The notes beneath the pieces are model-generated. The model was given only the letters and a program-made list of their open reading frames with translations, was not told the origin of the DNA and did not search any database. The translations under genes and the position numbers were made by a program. Shown here piece by piece: positions 1 to 8,830 of a DNA stretch of 64,000 bases (positions are counted from its first letter, which is position 1; each line of letters starts with the position of its first letter). Where the stretch lies: the NCBI GenBank assembly GCA_029990175.1, contig JARKIP010000211.1, positions 62,001 to 126,000 on the forward strand. The letters are read 5' to 3'. Origin of the DNA: Petunia secreta (taxonomy: Eukaryota > Streptophyta > Magnoliopsida > Solanales > Solanaceae).

Positions 1-2
1 AG

Positions 3-1485
3 TTTGAAGTTGCCGGTATCACTGAAGTTGGTATAGTGAAGAGGAGCTCCAATTGCAGAGGCTGCAAATGTGGTGAATGCAGCGGATGGAGGGAAGCAAT
101 GGAGCAAAAGATTTTGGCTTACGATCAAAAGATGGTTGCTTATGATGAAAAGATCGTGGCTTATGAGAAAAGGATGGTGGCTTATGAGCAACAGATCGTG
201 CCTTACGAGACAAAGGATGGTGCTTCTGAGCAAATCAAAGGTTATTCTTCTGGTGGTGATGGATTCGACATCCCCAAATGTAGCAGTTGCAATTGCAAAG
301 AGTGCGACGATTGGCGTAAAGGCATGGTGATGGAGATGGCGGCCGTGAAGGAGACGATTGAGCAGTTGAAGAGCAAAACTATTGTAAAACCTGCAAAGGC
401 TGTGAAATCACCACAAACAGAAGAGGAGAAGAAGCAGGAAGAAGTTTGTCCGAGGCTGCCAGTGGATATTTACAAGCCATTGAAGCGGAAAAAAGTTTTG
501 GCGTTGAGCACATTTATCAAAAAGAGGAAGAAACAAAAAGATGTTTTTCTTGGATTGCCGATGAATTACCTAGATTTCAAAGAACTGGTGGACAAGACAC
601 AATGGATGTGGGACATTGTAAGTTTATTTTTGAATGATTTTCTGAACTTCACATCGTTGTAGGGAACATTCTAATTGTGTTCGGAACATCATAGTATGCT
701 TGGAACAACATCACACAGTCGTTCCGAACATGGAATGATGTTCGGAGAGACAGACCTTTCCTTTCACCACTCACTTACACTCCAATTATTTTTTGTCTCT
801 CTTATATGTTCTGCAGTATGTTGAAGCTGTGCTGACAATGATGCGGGAGAGGCATTTGAATTACCCCTATCATTACGATCAAAGTGACCTCATTTTGGAT
901 ATGGCATTCTTGACAAACATGAAAAAACGGTACTACCAACTGGAAGCAGATGCGAAAGACAAACAGCTACCGCTTGACAAAGTGTTGAAGGATTATCAGT
1001 TTGATGATGATTATCTGGAGTATGCACATGGAAAGCTACCCTACCCAGCGGGTAGGTGTTGGGCCGGTGCTAAGAGGATCTTCGCCGTCTTCAACATCAA
1101 CGACAATCACTACGTGTTGGTGGTGTTTGACATGGTTGAAGCGAAGGTTTGGGTGTATGATTGCAATCATGGTGTTAATGATGATGAAAAGTTCTTGCCA
1201 ATAATTGTTCCCATTCTGTACATGTTCCCGATCTATGTCAGAAATTCTAAGCTATTCAAAGAATTGGATCTGATGTGTAATGAAGGAGACATGTGGTCGT
1301 TTGAGAGAGTGCCAAGATCACTTTGTCCACAAAATCTAACAGGGCAATCCTGTGGAGTGTTCGCGTTGATGTACATTGAGCATCTCATTACAAACACCTC
1401 CATGAACAAAATTTGTGACAACGAGGCTGATCGGTGGAGGCGACGTTTTGCCGTTTATATTTTCGACGGGAAAATGAAGCCTTGA
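3..1485 (+). CDS. ULP1/SENP-like cysteine protease (C48), 3' part, two exons, MULE-borne
   Basis: The frame is open from the window edge with no ATG (the codon at 36 is GTG), so the gene starts further left. Exon 1 ends at 617 (donor GTAAGT at 618) and exon 2 runs 817-1485 after an acceptor CAG ending at 816. The intron is phase 0 and the frame joins without loss. The C-terminal domain has the ULP1 catalytic layout: His in NDNHYVL (near 1108), Asp in VYDCNHG (near 1160), Gln and Cys in TGQSCGVF (Cys codon 1351-1353). Upstream are two copies of a CX2CXCX2CX2WR motif flanking five heptads of the type [DE]xK[IM]VAY, then a Lys/Glu-rich linker. ULP1 enzymes cut SUMO from proteins. Why MULEs carry them is unknown. 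Catalytic residues look intact. The N-terminal half is not visible. Confidence 0.8.
102..206 (+). repeat. 21-bp in-frame tandem repeat (five heptads) in the ULP1-like gene
   Basis: Five successive 7-codon units read EQKILAY, DQKMVAY, DEKIVAY, EKRMVAY and EQQIVPY. The regular heptad with hydrophobic residues and Tyr suggests a helical or coiled-coil spacer. It sits between the two Cys motifs of the protein. Confidence 0.85.
618..816 (+). repeat. Intron of the ULP1-like gene with a cluster of GTTCGGAACATC-type motifs
   Basis: The intron (GT at 618, AG at 815-816) contains about five copies of the element-wide motif: GTTCGGAACATC at 679, CTTGGAACAACATC near 699, GTTCCGAACAT at 721 and GATGTTCGG at 737, plus a GGAACATT start at 663. 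See the finding on noncoding motifs. Confidence 0.7.
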
Positions 1486-1846
1486 TTTGGGTAATATGTA
1501 ATATTTGGATAATCTTTTAACTTTTTTTTGGGTTTGTAATTAGGTATGGATGACTTTTATTTTCTTAGCAAAGTAACAAGTAACAGCTTTTGATGTGCTT
1601 AAATATTAAATACTGACGATTATTACATCAGTTCCAGAACGACATGAATCTGTTCCTGAAATGCAAAGTGATGTTCCAAACATCTGCAACATTTAATTAA
1701 GTTTACCCTGGAACAATAATACTTCGTTCTGGAACGACAAGTCGTTCCTTAGAAAATGCAAAATACATATTATATCGAGACACAAACGGCACAATAATAT
1801 AATAAACATATAAAATTATAACTAAAATAATCATAAGCAATCGAAC
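1486..1846. repeat. Intergenic region with noncoding motif cluster
   Basis: No gene is visible between the stop of the protease gene and the first small ORF on -. The stretch is A/T-rich and holds variants of the same motif at 1631 (GTTCCAGAACGAC), 1652, 1673 (GTTCCAAACATC), 1726 (GTTCTGGAACGAC) and 1744. Here the flanking AACATC is often AACGAC. Confidence 0.6.
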
Positions 1847-2143
1847 TTAGGGTGGTGGTGCTTCAGGTGGTGTTCCTGGTGGTGTGGAGTACGGGACATA
1901 ATCAATTCCCTTTTCAGCAAGGAGCCCTTTAAGCATTCTCTTCATCCTTCTTATGTCCCTTCTATAATCATGGAAGAATTCTTCAAATTTGAATTTCAGT
2001 TCCCACACTTCATACCTTAATTGGTCCAAGCCATTGGTCGAATTTCCAGAATCTGAATGTGAACTCGAGGAAGGAAGTCTAGACCATCTTGAACTCGATG
2101 CTCCTCTTATAGGTGCTCCCCTTGTTCTTGGACGACGAGGCAT
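1847..2143 (-). CDS. Small basic protein of unknown function, paralogue 1 (98 aa), MULE-borne
   Basis: The ORF starts at ATG 2143-2141 (MPRRPRTRGAP) and ends at 1847; the frame also opens 15 codons upstream. The N-terminal third is Arg/Ser/Gly-rich (RGAPIRGASSS). A conserved central part follows (QLRYEVWELKFKFEEFFHDY), then RMLKGLLAEKGIDY, and the C-terminus is Pro-rich. The central part is amphipathic and could be helical. It matches the ORF at 2785-3105 closely, so this is a real protein family inside the element, conserved at protein level. I do not recognise a domain and give no function. It lies convergent with the ULP1 gene, in the same direction as the transposase. Confidence 0.6.
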   Translation of the reverse strand: MPRRPRTRGAPIRGASSSRWSRLPSSSSHSDSGNSTNGLDQLRYEVWELKFKFEEFFHDYRRDIRRMKRMLKGLLAEKGIDYVPYSTPPGTPPEAPPP

Positions 2144-2784
2144 TTTGAAATGTTGTAGATCAATGTGTGACTGTTGGGTATTTATCAATGTGTGAATGTG
2201 AACAAAGGGGCAATCGACGAGTCTGTTGGGAAGGGCTTTATCGAAAGTGACTTTTGATGAAACTCGTAACCGTTATGTACTACTCAAACGAGTGCAACTG
2301 ATAATATTGTAACTGTTGTGCCTTTTAGATTTTAACAAGATGTTCGGAACATTATTAATATCGTTCGGTATACTGTGGTTATTTTAATTATAGATAGATG
2401 GATTAGTGTTTTTAGAAAAAGAACAGAGAATATCGAGTGCTCATCAATTGTTCAGAACAAGATATATATGTTTTCCGCAAAATTACGATGTTCCAAACGA
2501 GATACTCTTATTGTATAAAGGTCAATAATGTTCCAGAACGACACAAAACCTTTCTGAACGACATCATGGAGTTCTGAACTAGATAAAAGTAATTTCCATT
2601 GATAATCATTGTAGAGCTTTACAAAAAAGAATGCTAGTTATATTAGCATTCAAATGGAGAAACTGCACATCACTGTCAGTGCTTTACAAAAGGAATGCTA
2701 CTTATACTAGCATTCTACCAAAAGATACTAGATTATAAAGATTCAAAAAGAAATATATAATAACATTAATAGGAACATCCAAAT
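2144..2784. repeat. Intergenic region with noncoding motif cluster
   Basis: No gene seen. The stretch contains motif variants at 2342 (GTTCGGAACATT), 2363, 2450 (GTTCAGAACAA), 2490 (GTTCCAAACGA), 2530 (GTTCCAGAACGAC), 2552 and 2571. Two short copies of a sequence around AGAATGCTAGTTATATTAGC occur near 2629 and 2692. Confidence 0.55.
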
Positions 2785-3105
2785 CTAGCGTGAAGGAGAG
2801 GAGTAGAAGTCAAGGTAATGGATCCCCTTATCAGCAAGCAGCCCTTTGAGCATTCTTGTGATCCTACGCCTTTCCTTCGCCATCTTTCTGACGTCCTTTT
2901 TGTAGTCATGTAGGAAGCCCTCAAACTGGAACTTCCAACCCCACACTTCTGCCCTTAGTTGTTCCAATATGTCAATAGCCCTTTCAGTTTGTGATTCGTC
3001 TGCAAATGATAATGCTGTAGAGGTGGAGGCTATATTAGCCGTGGAGGCTCCTCTGGCCGTGGAGGCTCCTCTGGCCGTGGAGGCTCCCAGGTTAGGTGGT
3101 GGGTT
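2785..3105 (-). CDS. Small protein of unknown function, paralogue 2, start not found
   Basis: Reading on -, the conserved part (QLRAEVWGWKFQFEGFLHDY, then RMLKGLLADKGIHY) aligns with the ORF at 1847-2143 with few changes. Upstream the frame stays open to an in-frame stop near 3145 and encodes a repeated ARGAST unit (3 copies, an 18-bp tandem repeat at about 3040-3090), parallel to the RGAPIRGASSS stretch of paralogue 1. No in-frame ATG is present, so the gene is either spliced to an unseen first exon or has lost its start. It overlaps the other strand near the GRF-type exon at 3166. Function unknown. Confidence 0.5.
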   Translation of the reverse strand, partial: NPPPNLGASTARGASTARGASTANIASTSTALSFADESQTERAIDILEQLRAEVWGWKFQFEGFLHDYKKDVRKMAKERRRITRMLKGLLADKGIHYLDFYSSPSR

Positions 3106-3165
3106 TATTTTCTTTCTTGAATTTATTTGTTTGTTGTATTTATTTTATTTTATTTTTTTATGTAG

Positions 3166-3381
3166 GCAAATGGTTGCAACTACTTTAGATGGCATGATGA
3201 AGAGATGTCAGATCAAGCAAAGAGAGTAATATGGGGTCTACTTAAGAAGTTGAAAGCTGTTGAAGAAGAGAGGAAAGCGGCACGTTTATGGCGGAAAAAA
3301 TTGGGTTTTGGGGTACTAATAGTCGTGGTGCTAATCGTTCTCATATTCTGTACTTGGATCAAGTGTTGGTTCATAGTTTAG
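3166..3381 (+). CDS. GRF-type zinc-finger C-terminal exon with a transmembrane tail (71 aa), probable gene fragment
   Basis: After a polypyrimidine tract and acceptor TATGTAG (ending 3165) the frame reads ANGCNYFRWHDEEMSDQAKR, then a Lys/Glu-rich helix, then a strongly hydrophobic C-terminal segment (VLIVVVLIVLIFCTW) and a stop at 3379-3381. GCNYFRWHDEE is the second half of the GRF zinc finger of many small plant proteins, which often end in one membrane helix. The first exon, with the Cys and GRRF part, is not found upstream; the DNA there reads as paralogue 2 on the other strand. It is either a captured gene fragment or the remaining exon of a MULE gene. It is too short to stand out as an ORF. 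Confidence 0.6.
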   Translation, partial: ANGCNYFRWHDEEMSDQAKRVIWGLLKKLKAVEEERKAARLWRKKLGFGVLIVVVLIVLIFCTWIKCWFIV

Positions 3382-3603
3382 TTTCTATATTTCCAATTGT
3401 TATGTTTTGTGCAGTAATGATCAAGAAATTTCATTTGAAATTGTTATTTTGTCCTATAATTTACTAATGTACCCTAAGTCGTTCCGCACGACACACTTCA
3501 TGTTTGGAGACAGTTTAACAGTACTAATTAAAGACCTTCATAATAATATTAATTGAACAGAGATACAAAAGCATATTCATAAACAGTAGAACTACTTAAA
3601 CAT

Positions 3604-3867
3604 CTAATATATAATAGCGTCTTCGTTATTGTTTGGATCTCCACCGAATTGATTTTGCAAAATCCTTTCAATCCGATCTATCTGCAATTGCATCTGCTCA
3701 AGTTTTGTCTCGAGTGTTTGAATGGACCTCTCACAATTATCTGCTACCTCTTTGATGTCAACAACTTCATAATGCACGTCTAGCAGTCTTATGGGAAGCG
3801 ACTTGTTTGGAGGCTCTCGGACTCGGTGGTACTTATTCCATGGATCGTTTAATGCGTTATTGGCCAT
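3604..3867 (-). CDS. Coiled-coil protein of unknown function (87 aa), MULE-borne
   Basis: On - an acceptor-like TTTTCATGCAG ends directly before ATG 3867-3865. The product begins MANNALNDPWNKYHRVRE and has a helical heptad-like stretch (ETKLEQMQLQIDRIERILQN) near the C-terminus, ending NNNEDAIIY. The upstream open stretch to 4041 contains the noncoding motif and reads like intron, so I start at 3867; a spliced upstream exon is possible. It lies just downstream of the transposase on the same strand. Not a recognised domain; the coiled coil suggests oligomerisation or partner binding. Confidence 0.5.
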   Translation of the reverse strand: MANNALNDPWNKYHRVREPPNKSLPIRLLDVHYEVVDIKEVADNCERSIQTLETKLEQMQLQIDRIERILQNQFGGDPNNNEDAIIY

Positions 3868-4243
3868 CTGCATGAAAAGTTGTTTAAAATTTAGAAAAGA
3901 ACCAAAGTGGATAGTTATGTTTAAGGAAATATAAACGGATTGTGAAATAAAGACCTCACAAGCTTTCACATGCCTTGACATCGTTCGGAACATCACATAT
4001 AATATCCTAAACAAAATGGATGTGTTGCGAACAATATGCAATTATGTGCACAACATAATCACAAAAGATGCAGTAAAGCAAATCTGTGCAAACCATAAGT
4101 TAAGAAACAAATTTGGTCAAATATTTACACAAGATAAATTATACAAGTAGGACGAAAAGTCCATTATGCAATTCAATAAATATCCAAATAATCCAAATAA
4201 TTGAAATTATAACGAGGACGATATAAATATCCAATTCACAAAC
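3868..4243 (-). other. Noncoding spacer between coiled-coil ORF and transposase, with two motif copies
   Basis: A/T-rich, with GTTCGGAACATC at 3983 and GTTGCGAACA at 4024. No gene is visible apart from the overhang of the neighbouring frame. Confidence 0.5.
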
Positions 4244-6829
4244 TCAATTCGTAGGCTGACTTGTAGCCTCATTTCCACTACGAACACCGGGGCATGTAGT
4301 TTTCTTGTGCCCATATCTCTTGCAGTTGCCACATTTATTTCTCCTCTTTGGAAGACGCTCCCCAATAGATCGAATCCGGTTAACCCTTCTCCTTCCACGG
4401 TTGTTCGGCTTTGGGGGCGGAGGCACTGGATAAAGTATCTCTTCAGCAGGGACGACCCATGATTCTTCAGGAGGTACTGCATTGACAGGCTCTGCATAGG
4501 CAAGGATGTATGCTTGTGTTGTGTAATATCCAGAAGTGGATTCATACACTCTACTTCCATATTCATCGCCATGCAACCCCCTAATTGCTGCCATAGCATG
4601 TACACAAGGTAACTGATCAAGATCGAACTCCCTACATGTACATGTCCTCTCATATAGATCAACTTCTGCCTCATGCCCTGGACTAATGATTTCGAAACCA
4701 TAAGTTCCCTTCCTGTTGACAACTAGCTTGTCTCCCGCTTCTTTATTCTTCCTTATTTTTATTTCAACGTCTGGGACGCATAAATTTGGGTGGTTGATTA
4801 ACTTCATGGCCCTAGTGTGGAATTTTTCCGCAAAGTTCCTACCTATATCCTTCAAGAGGGCAGCAATGGGGTATTCTCTTTGCTCTTTCAGCATGGAATT
4901 AATGGACTCAGCTATGTTTGATGTCATAACTTCAAACCTATTAAAAAGAATAAAAATTATAATAGTCAAAACATGTTCCTAGCATAAAGCACAAGTGAAG
5001 ATATAGGAATAAGAAGTGCGGAACATTAGTGATGTTCCTAACATGACTCACACGTTCAGAACTCCGATAATGAGTTCGGAACATCATCGGAAAATAAATA
5101 TTCCTATAATGTTTTGAACATATATGTTATGTTCGGAGAGCGCAATGTGACGTTTGGAACATATTGAAAGCAGACAGTAATATTACCTGTTTCCTGGGAA
5201 ATATAATCTGCTCCATCTATGATAGCCAACAACATTTTCAAGATAATCCGCTACCCTCCAATCAATAGCCCTGATCTCATTCATAGCATCATTGAATTCC
5301 TCTACCCTGTATGCCTTTGCTGCAGTGTAGTATTTATGAAGACTGAATCCAAACTGAAACTTTGTTCGGATGCTTTCACCAAGGTGCCACATGCAAACTC
5401 CATAGTGTGCAGAAGGAAACACTTGGGCGACCATTTTCGAGATGCTCGGATGTCTATCCGAAACTATGCACAACTCTTCACTATCTGAAACTATGCAGCG
5501 TAATTGTTCGAAAAAATACTCATATGAGTCGTCGCACTCTTTGTCTACAACACAAAAAGCAACAGGGAATACGTGACTCATTGCATCCTGAGCAACAGCA
5601 GACAGCAAGACCCCTCCATACTCGCCAGACAAATGTGTACCGTCAACGGCTAGGACTTTTCTCACGTAAGTAAATCCCCTGATCCACGCTCCATAAGAGA
5701 GAAAAAAATACAAGAACTTCCCTGTGCTAGAAAGCCTCAAATCTGTCTTGGTTCCTGGATTCTTGCTCCTAACCATATAAGCATAAGCATCAAGAATTTC
5801 AATACCTTTCGCATGTGTTCCCCGTGTCAAAGATTTTGCAAATTGACAGCCCCTAAGACACTTCCAGTAGCTAACCTTACAACCAAAATCGTTGTTAAGG
5901 GACTCCCTGACAGCTTTTGTGGTTGGACCTTTTCCCATTAAATATTTATCTTTCATGAACTCACCAATTAACCGGGCAGAGGCGTGTGAATTATGACTGG
6001 AATGATGTTGGACACCGCATGTGTGCATGTTATTGTAAACGCTACTGTAGAACCTATCATTACTTTTATACCTCATTGCCCTTAACCACCATTTGCATTT
6101 CACATCTAAACATCTAGCATTAAAAATCTTTGCAGTATTCTTCAATGGTTTGTAATTAAAACGATGTTTAACTGCTGCAATCTTCAATTTGGTGACCAGT
6201 TCTTTCTTATTGGGGAAAGTCATACCTTTTTCAAAACCTGTGCCATCAACGAAGTGAAATATCGGCTCGCTGCTTTGTGTTGGAAACACAGGGGTATAAA
6301 TGGCAGGATGTTCCTCTACATATTTGTCTTCTACTTCTTCTTCTTTTTCTTCATCTACATCTACGCCTGCTCTGTCTTCTTCTACCCCTCCTCCTCTGTC
6401 TTCTTCTGCTACTTCTTCATGTAAGTCATCCAATCGCTGACTAAAATCATGCCCTCCAATATTTGGCATTTCTTGGTCATTAGAACCAACACATTCCTCC
6501 GTCGTTGAAACCACAATTACCCTTAGTGTGGGCCTAGCACCATTACGATCAACATCAGCCATATAAAGGCGTACATCATCGTCGTTTCTTATTGTAACGG
6601 GAGGAGTCTTTTGATTTGCGGCAACACTCAGCATGTAAGTAATGCAAATATCCCTCGGATTGTCTCTTATCCCCCAACTTCCGATGATTTTGTTAAGTAG
6701 AACATCATACGTAACATCTCTAGGCACAAGAATGGGTCTTGACTCTTTAACCTTCGGAACCCAAGCATAACATTTAGAACGCTCCACCCATTCACCTTGA
6801 TAATTAACTCCCAATATAACCTCACCCAT
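4244..6829 (-). CDS. MULE transposase (MudrA type), two exons, 778 aa
   Basis: Exon 1 runs 6829-5187 and exon 2 runs 4937-4244. The intron has GT at 5186-5185 and AG at 4939-4938, phase 2, and the junction restores the expected PGNR-FEVMTSN stretch. Domains in order: PB1-like N-terminus (1-108); acidic linker (about 110-175); MuDR zinc-binding region (C240-X4-C245...H269-T-C271); MULE catalytic domain with D396 (AVDGTHL), D458 (VSDRHPS), CMWHL at 479-483 and Glu at 510/511. Exon 2 holds a SWIM finger (CTC...CVH) and a zinc knuckle CX2CX4HX4C (CGNCKRYGHKKTTC). No stop or frameshift, and all DDE residues are present, so it looks functional. It cuts and reinserts the element. Confidence 0.92.
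4938..5186 (-). repeat. Transposase intron with seven noncoding motif copies
   Basis: The 249-bp intron contains motif variants at 5018, 5034, 5054, 5074 (GTTCGGAACATC), 5111, 5131 and 5152, roughly one every 20-25 bases over its distal half, against only half-matches in the flanking exons. Confidence 0.7.
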
Positions 6830-6839
6830 CGATGGTCAC

Positions 6840-7311
6840 CTGCAATAAATTGGAATGACCAACTATTAGTATTACTAATATTTATACAGTTTGTTTCCAA
6901 ACCTCAATGTTCTCGTTTGGAACATCTTCCTGACGTTCTGAACATCAGATTACAGTTTTTCATTGCTCGATGCAAGATGTTCCGAACCTCAGTATTGCTC
7001 GTTTGGAACATCTCATGAAGACGTTCTGAACATCACCTTACACTTTTTCGATGCTTAATGCAAGATGTTCCAAACTTCAACAGAACGCTCAAACATCCTA
7101 AAGAATGTTCCGAACATTATCTGTGAAAATTCCAATAATATACATACGCCGCGTAAAACGCCAGCGATATGTTTGGAATTACAATTACGGCCATAGGAAA
7201 GTCGAAATGGTGTTTGGAATTTCACGCAGATTGTTCGGAGGAACTGAATCCGTAACAACCCCGAATCAACAAAAACAACAAAAAACATGTTCGAAAATTT
7301 AGTACACTTAC
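6840..7311 (-). repeat. 5'-UTR intron of the transposase gene, rich in the noncoding motif, with an 87-bp tandem duplication
   Basis: On - a strong donor (CCG then GTAAGT at 7311-7306) and an acceptor (TTATTGCAG at 6840) lie upstream of the ATG at 6829, suggesting a leader intron. It holds about eleven motif copies (6915, 6935, 6979, 7001, 7023, 7067, 7107, 7171, 7212, 7233 and 7288). Part of the cluster is a tandem duplication: GTTTGGAACATC recurs at 6915 and 7001, and GTTCTGAACATC at 6935 and 7023. Confidence 0.6.
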
Positions 7312-7636
7312 CGGATATGACTGGATTGATACGATTAAAATTGGAGGAACAAGATTTCTCCTTTAATGGATAAGAAACGACGACCAGATTTAACGAAATT
7401 CCGTATAACCCAAATGTGGGGGATCTCAGCTTGTATTGCCTAAAACTGGAAAGGAGATTCAAGATAATAAGCTCAGCAGCTATGGTGGAATGGGTATTAT
7501 TTCGAAATACGAAAGGAAGCTCAGCAGCTATGGTGGAGCTTTGGGCGGGAATGGAATGTGGAAAAATGGAGGGAAAACGGGGGAGAGAGGAGAGAGGGAA
7601 AGCAGCTAGGGAATGGCCAAATTTGGCAAAAAACTA

Positions 7637-7645
7637 CTTTATATA
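7637..7645 (-). promoter_or_regulatory. Candidate TATA box for the transposase gene
   Basis: On - the sequence reads TATATAAAG, about 330 bases upstream of the putative leader-intron donor. Position and strand suit the transposase gene; a match this short could be chance. Confidence 0.4.
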
Positions 7646-7806
7646 CATGGACTATTGTGCAACTTACAAAACATTGGGGTGAGAATGTTACATAGTTAAT
7701 AACACTAATTAAATGAGGACCCTAGAATTCATGTTTAAAACTTGAGCCTTTTTCCACACAAAAAAGACTTGGGGAGACCTGCCATGCCAATCCCCCTGGT
7801 GGGTCT
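7646..7806. other. Spacer between the MULE and the 936-bp element
   Basis: No gene or repeat recognised. It may contain the unrecognised right terminus of the MULE. Confidence 0.4.
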
Positions 7807-7815
7807 GCGTATGTA

Positions 7816-8751
7816 GAAAATTTTTGTCTTGCATGAGATGCAAGTATGACTAATCATATGACCCCATTATTTTTATTCAAATAAAATAGTGGGACCCACA
7901 ATTTTCAATTAATACATAGTTCTATATTCTCCCCACCCCACTTTCATTTCTCTTTCTCTCTCTTCTTGTTAACCTGCCCAACCCCAGCTCTTCCACCCCC
8001 CCTCCCACGTTTCTTCTTCTCCATCGTCCCAAGTTCCCAACTATAATTCAGCTTCAAGTTTGCTCATGTGTCCCATTAAGCTTAAGCAAATAATTTTAAT
8101 TTTCCTCAAAAGATGATTTCAAATCTCTAAATTAATGAGTTGTCGGATGAAATAGAACTACCTTGAGCAAAATAGACTGGAGCATAACTAGTTTGAGATT
8201 ACTCATGGCGCAATTATTGTTTTATAAAATTTGCACTCACATTTAACCTCTTCACATACAACTTTTTTTTTTCTTCAAATCTTTGTTTAACAAAAAAAAA
8301 ATGTATAAAATTACTATTCGTTTAACAAAAACAAATATAAGACACAGGTTTTTTGTATTTGTCTGTTGAAAACAAGTTAGCTTTGGGAAAAAATTGTGTT
8401 ATTTTATGGTAGTTTTCTAGTTTTTCTAGTTAAGAAAATGTGGTTTGAATGACCAAAAAGACTAAAAAAAAAAGTGTAAGAATATTTGTTTTTTCCTATA
8501 CCTGACCAGACTTAAAAGTTTTGAAAAAAAATATTATTTGATTTTGAAAATCAAATGGGAAAATGAAGAAGAAAAATGGAAGATGAAGAATAGATGAAGT
8601 GAAATGGGGGGGGGGGGGGGGGCGGGTGTGTGAAGAAGATAGGAAGCTTGTAATTCATTTAAGAGGTGGGATCCAAAAAGTCTATTTTTAAATTAATAAA
8701 GCCACTCATACAACTATGAGGTGGAATATCTCATGCACCATAAAAATTTTC
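7816..8751. mobile_element. Non-autonomous Mutator-like element with TIRs and 9-bp TSD
   Basis: The ends are inverted repeats. The left end starts GAAAATTTTTGTCTTGCATG and the reverse complement of the right end starts GAAAATTTTTATGGTGCATG; 20 of the first 24 bases match, with weaker similarity for about 100 bases. The element is flanked by GCGTATGTA (7807-7815) and GCGTATGTG (8752-8760), a 9-bp target duplication with one change, as expected for MULEs. It has no coding capacity. Inside are a pyrimidine-rich stretch near 7930-8030 and a run of 17 G at 8606-8622. Confidence 0.7.
8606..8622 (+). repeat. Poly-G run (17)
   Basis: Mononucleotide tract inside the 936-bp element; its length may be uncertain from sequencing. 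Confidence 0.8.
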
Positions 8752-8805
8752 GCGTATGTGTGTTCTGATGTATTTATTTACGTGTGTTCCTTTGTGTTAC
8801 TGTAC

Positions 8806-8830
8806 TGATGATGATGATGATGATGATGAT
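8806..8830 (+). repeat. TGA trinucleotide microsatellite
   Basis: Eight TGA units. Confidence 0.85.

Larger units (their letters stand above)
1..7690. mobile_element. Mutator-like element (MULE) with ULP1 protease, left end outside the window
   Basis: This block holds a MudrA-type transposase gene on -, a ULP1/C48 protease gene on + that enters from the left edge, and several small ORFs between them. MULEs carrying ULP1-like genes are known in plants (for example the Kaonashi-type and melon ULP-MULEs), and some plant MULEs of the VANDAL group lack long terminal inverted repeats. I could not define either terminus. The right limit is placed loosely after the putative transposase promoter near 7640, where MULE-end-like A/T-rich sequence gives way to unrelated DNA. 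The splice junctions are clean and the transposase frame is uninterrupted, so the element may be recent or functional. Confidence 0.75.

Noticed and set aside
36..38. GTG at 36 as the start of the ULP1-like gene
   Set aside because: Eukaryotic gene; the frame is open to the window edge, so the start lies outside.
2969..3229. ORF on + with repeated LAVEAP units
   Set aside because: It is the antisense reading of the ARGAST repeat of paralogue 2 and runs through intron-like sequence; the true + coding part near here is 3166-3381 in another frame.
3868..4041. N-terminal extension of the coiled-coil ORF
   Set aside because: Reads like intron sequence, contains the noncoding motif and ends at an acceptor directly before ATG 3867.
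4207..4722. 171-codon ORF on - overlapping the transposase
   Set aside because: Out-of-frame shadow of transposase exon 2, which has the SWIM finger and zinc knuckle in the other frame.
8606..8622. Poly-G tract as a G-quadruplex
   Set aside because: A single uninterrupted run inside a MITE; length may be a sequencing artefact.
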